A stretch of DNA of 59,519 bases, from assembly GCA_038527215.1 (NCBI GenBank), contig JBCBGC010000035.1:1-59519 (forward strand), read 5' to 3'. Each line of letters starts with the position of its first letter. Positions within the stretch are counted from its first letter, which is position 1. Made by a program: the position numbers and the translations under genes. This DNA comes from JAWPMV01 sp038527215 (GTDB lineage Bacteria; Bacteroidota; Bacteroidia; J057). Below are positions 53,196 to 59,519 of the stretch, in pieces. A model generated the notes under the pieces. That model saw only the letters and a program-made list of their open reading frames with translations. It was not told the DNA's origin and did no database searches.

Positions 53196-54284
53196 TTATT
53201 TCTGGATAAAAGGCGGCTTGACCACCTCGGCCTTCAGGCTTTTGTTCCGAATCAAAATCTCTAATTCGGTCCCCACGTCCTTGTGCTCGACGGGTACATA
53301 GCCCATGCCGATCCCCTCTCCGGTAACCGGACTCATGGAGCCAGAAGTGATGGTACCGATCACCTCACCGTCTTTGGCGATTTCATAGCCCGAGCGTGGA
53401 ATACCTCTTTCTTTCATTTTAAAAGCCACTAGACGACGCTTCAAGCCTTCGGCTTTTAATTTGGCAATGGCTTCAGAACCGTTGAAAGGTCCTTTCTTGA
53501 GTTTGGTGATCCAGCTGAGACCAGCTTCCAGGGGAGAAGTGGTGTCATTGATGTCATTGCCATACAACATATACCCCATCTCCAACCGCAAGGTATCCCG
53601 GGCTCCCAGGCCCGTTGGGATCAAGCCAAATTCTTCGCCCGCTTCGATGATATCATGCCACATCCGCTCCGCGTGTTCATTGTAGACAAAGACTTCGAAG
53701 GTGCGCTCTCCGGTATAGCCGGTAGTCGCGATCAGGGATTTTTCCGCTCCGTTAAAGGTGCCTTTGCGGCAATGGTAAGTCCCAAGTTCGGACAGGTCCC
53801 AATCGGTGAGCTTTTGCAGCACGGCCTCTGCTTTGGGCCCGGAAACCGCCAGTAGGCTGGTTTTTTCCGAAACATCAATCAACTCAGCCCCAATCTTTTT
53901 GTTGGTTTCGCTGATCCACTCCCAGTCCTTTTCAATGTTAGAAGCATTTACTACGATCATGTACTGATCCTCCCGGATGTGATACACAATCACATCATCT
54001 ACGATACCGCCTTCATGGTTGGGCAGACAGCTGTACTGCGCCCGGCCATCCGCCAGTTTAGAGGCATCATTGGAAGTTACCTGCTGCACCAGTTCCAGGG
54101 CTTTGGGTCCCCGGACAATGAACTCTCCCATGTGAGAGACATCGAACATACCCGCGGCATTTCTAACGGCCAGGTGTTCTTGTTTGTCTCCGGTATAGCG
54201 GACCGGCATATCGTAACCCGCAAAGGGAATCAGCTTGGCGCCCAGGCCTTCGTGGATGTGGTAAAGAGAGGTGCGTTTTGACAT
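53196..54284 (-). CDS. gcvT: Aminomethyltransferase (glycine cleavage T protein)
   Basis: GcvT transfers the methylene group from the H-protein-bound aminomethyl moiety to tetrahydrofolate, releasing ammonia. 362 aa. Motifs: PFAGYDMPVRYTG, NAAGMFDVSHMGEF, catalytic-region GGIVDDVIVYHI with the family Asp, VNASNIEKDW, and TTGYTGERTFEVFV. ATG start; length typical (about 360). No gcvH or gcvP nearby, so the glycine cleavage genes are scattered. Confidence 0.96.
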   Translation of the reverse strand: MSKRTSLYHIHEGLGAKLIPFAGYDMPVRYTGDKQEHLAVRNAAGMFDVSHMGEFIVRGPKALELVQQVTSNDASKLADGRAQYSCLPNHEGGIVDDVIVYHIREDQYMIVVNASNIEKDWEWISETNKKIGAELIDVSEKTSLLAVSGPKAEAVLQKLTDWDLSELGTYHCRKGTFNGAEKSLIATTGYTGERTFEVFVYNEHAERMWHDIIEAGEEFGLIPTGLGARDTLRLEMGYMLYGNDINDTTSPLEAGLSWITKLKKGPFNGSEAIAKLKAEGLKRRLVAFKMKERGIPRSGYEIAKDGEVIGTITSGSMSPVTGEGIGMGYVPVEHKDVGTELEILIRNKSLKAEVVKPPFIQK

Positions 54285-54461
54285 GTGAAATCGAGTAGAA
54301 GCGTCAACAAAAGAAAATCGACTAGCAACAAAAAACTGCTTTTAAGCCTAGCCCGCAAGATACAGAAGGGATTTTATACTTTTTCCAAATTGGATAGGAA
54401 GTTTTGGTTTTTTTCGGCGGGAGGAACATCCCCTTGCGGCTAGCGTCCCCTTCAATCAATC

Positions 54462-54672
54462 TTGTCACCCCGGAAGCATCCCGAACCTCGTGAGGGAGAC
54501 TATCCGGGTCATGGATCCCGACATATTTATCGTCGGGGGTCTCCATGATACCATTAAGGCAGCGGAGACCCCCGAGGATTAGTATGTCAGGCAGTTCCTA
54601 GATCATTTTGCAATCATGGAGACCCCGGATAAGGCTTTTTCCCTATGGTCAAAAGTCTTTCCGGGGTGACAA
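54462..54672. repeat. Repeat element, copy A
   Basis: 211 bp bounded by 14-bp perfect terminal inverted repeats TTGTCACCCCGGAA (54462-54475) and TTCCGGGGTGACAA (54659-54672). Interior shared with copy B, plus a segment of about 54 bp (about 54538-54590) absent from B. No real coding frame. It looks like a MITE or other palindromic intergenic repeat. Bases 54285-54461 before it show nothing recognisable. Confidence 0.8.
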
Positions 54673-54683
54673 AAAAAACGTAG

Positions 54684-54702
54684 AGACGCATCGCATGCGT
54701 CT
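54684..54702. repeat. Nested palindromic repeat, copy A
   Basis: AGACGCAT-CGC-ATGCGTCT hairpin directly downstream of the terminal repeat of element A, followed by about 45 bp also conserved in copy B (to about 54749). Confidence 0.75.
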
Positions 54703-54811
54703 GTTGAGATTTTGGCGTAGCCAGGCCCGCGCGAAAAGCCCCTTGAAGTCGTAGATCCCGGTACTCCGGGAAAAGGCTGGCGAGCACCTCGGTTTTCCAA
54801 CTCTTATTTGC

Positions 54812-54968
54812 TTGTCACCCCGGAAGCATCCCGAACATCGTGAGGGAGGCTATCCGGGTCATGGATCCCGACATATTTATCGTCGGGCAGCTCCTAGGTC
54901 ATTTTGCAATCATGGAGACCCCGGATAAGGCTTTTTCCCTATGGTCAAAAGTCTTTCCGGGGTGACAA
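54812..54968. repeat. Repeat element, copy B
   Basis: 157 bp with the same 14-bp terminal inverted repeats (54812-54825 and 54955-54968) in the same orientation as copy A, differing by a few substitutions and lacking the 54-bp interior segment. The gap between the A and B units (54750-54810) is unique. Confidence 0.8.
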
Positions 54969-54979
54969 AAAAAACGTAG

Positions 54980-54998
54980 AGACGCATCGCATGCGTCT
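54980..54998. repeat. Nested palindromic repeat, copy B
   Basis: Same AGACGCAT-CGC-ATGCGTCT hairpin as copy A. Homology continues to about 55045. Bases 55046-55178 before rarA are GC-rich and carry no other gene I can support. Confidence 0.75.
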
Positions 54999-55178
54999 GT
55001 TGAGATTTTGGCGTAGCCAGGCCCGCGCGAAAAGCCCCGTGAAGTCGAAGAGCCCGGTACGCCGGGAGGGCTGCGGCGGGTGCGAGCGGGGATGTTCAGC
55101 CCCTCTCCGTATAATTCCCCACGAAATTGGTCGAAGCAGCGGGAAAATCGTACTTTATCCTCCCACCAAAGAATAGGC

Positions 55179-56477
55179 ATGGATCTTTTTAATCCCTCCG
55201 AAGGACCTGGTTCCCATCTTCCTCCGCTGGCGGAACGAGTACGCCCCCAAAGCCTGGATCAGGTCATCGGTCAAACCCACCTGCTCACACCGGGTACGCC
55301 CTTTATGCGTGCAGTAGAAAGCACCCGAATTCCTTCCATGATTTTTTGGGGGCCTCCCGGCATAGGCAAGACCACCCTGGCCCAGATTATTGCTCAAACT
55401 TCGAATCGACCCTTTAAGCAACTCAGTGCTGTCGGAGCCGGCGTCAAAGATGTGCGGGCAGTATTAAAATTTGCGGAAGGAAGGCCCGGAACCATCCTGT
55501 TCATCGATGAGATTCACCGCTTCAATAAGGCCCAGCAAGATTCCTTGCTAGGAGCGGTGGAAAAAGGACGGATTACCCTGATCGGAGCTACCACCGAGAA
55601 TCCTTCTTTTGAGGTCAATGCGGCCCTTTTGTCCCGCTCTCAGGTCTATACGCTCAAATCGCTCAACCTGGAAGAAGTGCGGGCCCTGCTGGAATATGCC
55701 ATCCAAACGGATGAGGTGCTCTCCGAACTGAACATTGAGCTGAAGGAGGTGGAAGCTATCTTTCGGATTGCCGGAGGGGATGCGCGCAAAAGTCTGGCCC
55801 TATTGGAAATTTTTGTCAATACCCACGAAGAAGGCAAACCTATCGTCCTGACCGATGAAGCCCTCATGGCCGCCGCTCAGGAACACGTGGCTTTGTATGA
55901 CAAAAGCGGAGAGCAGCATTATGACATTATTTCTGCTTTCATCAAGTCGGTCAGAGGGGGAGATCCTAATGCAGCGATTTACTACCTGGCGCGCATGTTG
56001 GATGGAGGAGAAGACATCAAGTTCATTGCCCGAAGGCTGATCATCCTGGCTTCAGAGGATATCGGCAATGCCAACCCCAATGCCCTCTTGCTGGCTCAGG
56101 CCTGTTTTCAGAGTATCAACGTGATCGGGATGCCGGAAGCCCGGATTATTCTCGCCCAGTGTACCACCTATCTGGCTACTTCGGAAAAAAGCAATGCGGC
56201 TTATGCCTCCATCAATGAAGCCATGCGCTTTGTGAAGGATCAGCCCGCCCATTCTATCCCGCTACACTTACGGAATGCCCCAACCCGACTCATGAAAAAC
56301 ATGAACTATGGCAAGGGCTATAAATACTCCCATGACCATGAGGGAGAGAAGGATCATCAGGAATTCATGCCAGAAGAACTAAGTGGGAAGGTATTTTATC
56401 GTCCAAAACCAGTAGGCAGTGAAAAGAAAATTCAGAAATTTTTAGAAGAAAAATGGGGAAGCAAATACCGTTCATAG
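55179..56477 (+). CDS. rarA: Replication-associated recombination protein A (AAA+ ATPase)
   Basis: RarA/MgsA works at stalled replication forks with SSB and clamp-loader-like activity. 432 aa from the ATG at 55179, which begins the conserved PLAERVRPQSLDQVIGQ region; the frame extends to 55080 through repeat-flanking sequence without conservation. Walker A is WGPPGIGKTT (about 57-66), Walker B ILFIDEIHRFNK, then GATTENPSFEVN. The C-terminal tetramerisation region includes YYLARMLDGGEDIKFIARRL and ASEDIGNANP. Confidence 0.94.
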   Translation: MDLFNPSEGPGSHLPPLAERVRPQSLDQVIGQTHLLTPGTPFMRAVESTRIPSMIFWGPPGIGKTTLAQIIAQTSNRPFKQLSAVGAGVKDVRAVLKFAEGRPGTILFIDEIHRFNKAQQDSLLGAVEKGRITLIGATTENPSFEVNAALLSRSQVYTLKSLNLEEVRALLEYAIQTDEVLSELNIELKEVEAIFRIAGGDARKSLALLEIFVNTHEEGKPIVLTDEALMAAAQEHVALYDKSGEQHYDIISAFIKSVRGGDPNAAIYYLARMLDGGEDIKFIARRLIILASEDIGNANPNALLLAQACFQSINVIGMPEARIILAQCTTYLATSEKSNAAYASINEAMRFVKDQPAHSIPLHLRNAPTRLMKNMNYGKGYKYSHDHEGEKDHQEFMPEELSGKVFYRPKPVGSEKKIQKFLEEKWGSKYRS

Positions 56478-56507
56478 GCTTGCTCCCCCACCAGGTGAAT
56501 CACTAGT

Positions 56508-57542
56508 CTATTCGTTTAAGTTCCAGTTATAAGGGCGAAAGCTGAGCTTCGCGTCTGGATTCAATTTGGTTTTGCTATACTTATTCAAGTACTGGATGAG
56601 GTCGGATTTTTTGGTAAAATCTCCGTTATACCATTCGAAGAGTTGAGAAATTTCTGCTTGATCTGCAGAGATACTGTTGTGGCGCGTATCATTGATAAAA
56701 GCCGTGGCTTGCCGTGCCAGTTGGCTGTTGAGGGTTTCGGGCAAAAACGCCTGGTTCAAGAGGGTGGGGCAGGAAAATGAAGCACAGTTTACCACGAAAT
56801 GGATCCGAGGATCAAAATATTGCTTGCGTAGAATTTCATGCTCGATCTGGTTCAGGCTATAGGACTTCCCGGCCAGTTGGATAAATTTCTGGTCCCAGGG
56901 TTTGTTCAGCTTGGTGATGCTTTGCAATGGGTAATGATCCAGGATGAGCTTGACGGTAAAAGCATTATAGGCATTGATCCAGTAGGCCATCGCTTCGTTT
57001 CGAGACCAGCCTGCACCAGGTACAGCTTTGGCCAGTTCATCCAGGTAAGCCTGCAGACGGGCCGATTGGGCTTTGAGACCTTTATAGTTAACCTTGCCAG
57101 AACGGGTAACAAATTCTTTGAGTAAGGCATTCCAGGCAGCGTGAGAGGGTTTTAAGATTTCAGGCTTGGGCGCTGGGGCAGGCGTGGGGGCTGGCTCCTC
57201 TACCATTTCTGCCTCTTTGGTGGGCTTTTCAGCTGCAGGCGCAGGGGCTGCTTTCACCTCTTTAAGTTGAGGAGCCGGCGTCTCAGGTTTAGGCGTCTCG
57301 ACTACCGGCTGAGAAGAAGCTTTTTCCTGTACTGCTTCTATTTTTTCCTGCGCAAGGGGTTCCGTTTTCACCCCTTCTTGTTGGATCGTTGGCATTGGTT
57401 CGAGGCTGTCTGTTACTTCAGTTTTCTGTACGACTTCTTCAGCAACCGACCCTTGTTCAGCTGCAGGAGTAGGTTCTACACAGGCCCAAACTTGTAGGGA
57501 AAGAAGGAGGCAACTAAGGACGAGGCTTACAGTCTTTATCAT
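56508..57542 (-). CDS. DUF547 lipoprotein with Pro/Glu/Ala-rich linker
   Basis: 344 aa. Signal with probable lipobox (LQVWAC) is followed by about 110 residues rich in Pro, Ala, Glu and Lys. The C-terminal domain (about 130-344) matches DUF547: WNALLKEFVTRSGKVNYKGL, EAMAYWINAYNAFTVKLILDHYP and HFVVNCASFSCPTLLNQAF. The Cys/His pattern resembles papain-like folds, but activity is unproven. ATG start. Converges on rarA (30-bp gap). Confidence 0.82.
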   Translation of the reverse strand: MIKTVSLVLSCLLLSLQVWACVEPTPAAEQGSVAEEVVQKTEVTDSLEPMPTIQQEGVKTEPLAQEKIEAVQEKASSQPVVETPKPETPAPQLKEVKAAPAPAAEKPTKEAEMVEEPAPTPAPAPKPEILKPSHAAWNALLKEFVTRSGKVNYKGLKAQSARLQAYLDELAKAVPGAGWSRNEAMAYWINAYNAFTVKLILDHYPLQSITKLNKPWDQKFIQLAGKSYSLNQIEHEILRKQYFDPRIHFVVNCASFSCPTLLNQAFLPETLNSQLARQATAFINDTRHNSISADQAEISQLFEWYNGDFTKKSDLIQYLNKYSKTKLNPDAKLSFRPYNWNLNE

Positions 57543-57743
57543 TTCAGGGTTTGATTTGTTGAATAATGATGCTAAAAAAGGCTTTTTCGGTCAGCCTTTG
57601 GAGGTTGGAAGCGAAAAATCTTTATTTGTAAAGAGAAATCCGTAATCTCGAAACAAAGCTCGCGGGTTTCAAGAATATTAGTTGTCGTAATACAGACAAG
57701 TTAAACAACAGTTTAACCCACCCAATCAATCAACCTTATTTGT

Positions 57744-59393
57744 ATGAAGTTTTACCTACGATTTATTCCCCTTCTGTTGACGTTGTCGATCGGTTGGAGT
57801 CCGTGGGCATCAGCTCAGATTTGTACACCGGATACTAGCTTCACCGTGGCAGGAATCTATCCGTCCCAACTCCCTACCGTATGTGCCGGGGTACCTTATT
57901 CCCAAACATTGACCCTGGTCATTCCTGAGGATACCACCGTACAAGGATTTAGTGCCGACATTGATTCGGTAAAAATCAACAATGTGATTGGTTTACCTCC
58001 GGGGATTACTTATAGCTGTTCTCCCCTGACTTGTAGCTTTCTTGGTGGCTCCACCGGATGTGCTTTGATCAGTGGAGTTGTCAATACGCCCGGTACGGAT
58101 ACCGTGGACATTGCCTTGACCTTTTTCGTCCAAACATTTATCGGTACCCTGGCTATCCCAGATACCCAGGCCTTGATTATCACCGTCGCCCCGGGTTTTA
58201 ACCTTTCTTCCAATACGGTACCTGCTTCTTGTGGCGCTACGGACGGGCAGGCTTCTGTCAGTGTAGTGGGCGGTTCTGCCCCACCTTACACCTACCTGTG
58301 GAGTGATGGCCAAACTACCGACACTGCATTCAGTCTGGCAGCCGGAGTGTATAATGTAACCGTAGCCGATACCAATGGCTGTACCTTCACCTCGAATGTA
58401 GTCGTACCCAACAGTGGACCTACTCCTTCTATTACCGTAGATGCGGCAACCTATAATGGATGTACGGAAGATTCTGCCGGGGTGATCAGCATCACCGCTT
58501 CAGGAGGAGCTGGTAACTACACCTATGCCTGGTCCAACGGAGAGACCACCGAAGACATCAGCAATCTGGTGGGCGGCACCTATACAGTAACTGTCACCGA
58601 CGGGGCAAACTGTACCGCCTCCGAGGTAGTCAACCTGGTTCAACCTGCCTTCATGGATATTGTGATTGATACGGTGATTAATATTACATGCTTTGGAGAC
58701 GCCAGTGGTTCTGCCACCGCCATCGTAACCGGAGGAGCCCCTGCCACGGCAGGCTACAATATTTCCTGGAATACTACCCCTATGCAGACAGGGCTGATTG
58801 CCAGCAACCTGACAGCAGGTGCCTATACCCTTATGGTTTCTGACTCTGCTGGTTGTACCAAAACCCGGAACATTTCCGTTTCTCAACCCGATAGCCTGGC
58901 CCTCAACCTGAGTAGCACGGATGAATCTGAGATAGGCGCTGAAAATGGAACCGCTTCCTCTGCCGTAACGGGCGGAACGCCTCCGCTGAGCTACAGTTGG
59001 TCCAACGGGGAAACCACTACGGATATTGACAGCCTGGCAGGTGGCAACTATGTCTTGACCATCACTGACGGTAATAATTGTGTTGCGATAGACTCTGTTA
59101 CCGTGAGTACCTGGCCTGTATCTATCGAGGATGAATTAGCGGCTGGATTATTACAGATCGAGATTTTCCCGAACCCTAACCAGGGTCGCTTTAAATTGGG
59201 GCTAACCTTTGAAGAAGCTACCCAAGCCAAAGTCAATATCTTTGACTTACAGGGTCGTTTGGTCAAAAGCCTTGACCTGCCGATGGGACTGGAAGTAAGC
59301 CAGGAAATTGAGCTGGCCGCCCGTGCCGGCGTTTACGTGCTACAGATTCAAACTGAAGATTTCAGCGCCTATCGTAGGATTATGCTGAGATAA
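57744..59393 (+). CDS. Secreted adhesin-like protein with SprB-type repeats and type IX sorting domain
   Basis: 549 aa. Signal peptide ends WASAQ. Residues about 25-150 are the same cysteine-containing domain as in the 31240-32055 protein (VAGIYPSQL, PPGITYSCSPLTCSF, LISGVV, GTDTVDIAL). Four SprB-like repeats follow (about 155-460), each ending like YxVTVxDxxGC (NVTVADTNGC, TVTVTDGANC, TLMVSDSAGC, VLTITDGNNC). A type A T9SS sorting domain closes it (IEIFPNPNQGRFKLG ... GVYVLQIQ). Likely surface-exposed; gliding or adhesion is inferred from SprB similarity only. Confidence 0.87.
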   Translation: MKFYLRFIPLLLTLSIGWSPWASAQICTPDTSFTVAGIYPSQLPTVCAGVPYSQTLTLVIPEDTTVQGFSADIDSVKINNVIGLPPGITYSCSPLTCSFLGGSTGCALISGVVNTPGTDTVDIALTFFVQTFIGTLAIPDTQALIITVAPGFNLSSNTVPASCGATDGQASVSVVGGSAPPYTYLWSDGQTTDTAFSLAAGVYNVTVADTNGCTFTSNVVVPNSGPTPSITVDAATYNGCTEDSAGVISITASGGAGNYTYAWSNGETTEDISNLVGGTYTVTVTDGANCTASEVVNLVQPAFMDIVIDTVINITCFGDASGSATAIVTGGAPATAGYNISWNTTPMQTGLIASNLTAGAYTLMVSDSAGCTKTRNISVSQPDSLALNLSSTDESEIGAENGTASSAVTGGTPPLSYSWSNGETTTDIDSLAGGNYVLTITDGNNCVAIDSVTVSTWPVSIEDELAAGLLQIEIFPNPNQGRFKLGLTFEEATQAKVNIFDLQGRLVKSLDLPMGLEVSQEIELAARAGVYVLQIQTEDFSAYRRIMLR

Positions 59394-59400
59394 AAAATTA

Positions 59401-59468
59401 AGGACCTGCATAGGTCCTGATCAGCCAATATCATCCCGGTTATCCTTTGAAGGATAACCGGGATTTTT
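59401..59468 (+). terminator. Intrinsic terminator of the SprB-repeat gene
   Basis: A first hairpin AGGACCT-gcat-AGGTCCT (59401-59418) is followed by a strong 15-bp perfect stem: ATCCCGGTTATCCTT (59433-59447) with AAGGATAACCGGGAT (59450-59464) and T5 ending at 59468. It begins 7 bp after the stop. The last 51 bases of the window show nothing else. Confidence 0.9.
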
Positions 59469-59519
59469 GGTTACCAATCCTTCCTTGTGTATAGGTGCTC
59501 ACATATTTCCAGGTCACCC

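Noticed and set aside
54462..55045. CRISPR array
   Set aside because: Only two long imperfect copies with terminal inverted repeats; no short regular repeats or spacers and no cas genes.
54603..55180. Two minus-strand open frames with a common 50-residue peptide across the repeat units
   Set aside because: They exist only because the repeat is duplicated; composition is repeat-like, with no start context or family match.

Overview
The window looks like chromosome of a Bacteroidota bacterium, most likely in or near the Saprospiria (Lewinella/Haliscomenobacter-like). This is inferred from family content and was not searched. Pointers are secreted proteins with type IX secretion C-terminal domains, SprB-like and PKD repeats, a carboxypeptidase-regulatory/plug TonB receptor, a DUF4270 lipoprotein, short-chain-type threonine dehydrogenase, and TAnnTTTG-like -7 promoter boxes. 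Base composition is near 50% GC by eye. There is no phage, plasmid, CRISPR or rRNA. One tRNA-Leu(CAG) is present.

Layout. 1-288 holds a 55-bp perfect inverted repeat. 289-6833: ABC-F protein, zinc-ribbon protein, pdxA, M17 leucyl aminopeptidase, rsmA, thioredoxin/TPR protein. 6991-16189: an ABC exporter, then a minus-strand block with two paralogous lipoproteins, a glycosyltransferase, a large TolB-propeller/Omp85-like protein and an FAD oxidoreductase. 16437-24349: a PKD/type IX secreted protein, an ECF sigma/membrane partner pair, a haloalkane-dehalogenase-like hydrolase facing a TetR regulator across a clear operator, DUF2867, WG-repeat and DNA-alkylation-repeat proteins. 24342-30638: a TPR-CHAT lipoprotein, a small beta-rich protein and a class-3 lipase homologue whose nucleophile serine is glycine, facing an ECF sigma/anti-sigma pair. 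30635-35116: peroxiredoxin, type IX secreted protein, TonB receptor, GNAT. 35309-42849: panD and panC facing a glycogen-synthase-like protein, DUF4270, glmS and a formyltransferase/GINT1-like fusion. 42972-52305: threonine dehydrogenase, HAD phosphatase, then a tight run S9 peptidase, aldo/keto reductase, surE, GNAT, lpxB, then a redoxin and DUF819. 52332-59468: tRNA-Leu, a small membrane protein, gcvT, a tandem composite repeat, rarA, a DUF547 lipoprotein and a four-repeat SprB/type IX adhesin.

How it fits together. Most of the window is housekeeping: cofactor synthesis (pdxA, panC, panD), envelope precursors (glmS, lpxB), amino-acid handling (gcvT, tdh, aminopeptidases) and translation (ABC-F, rsmA, tRNA). 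The accessory layer is cell-surface proteins and two sigma/partner pairs. The best candidate for an undescribed module is 24342-30638: the CHAT protease-like lipoprotein, the small beta protein and the lipase pseudoenzyme transcribed away from an ECF sigma/anti-sigma pair. Second is the two-domain sugar-related protein directly after glmS. Several genes have preferred starts inside longer open frames; the reason is given in each entry.
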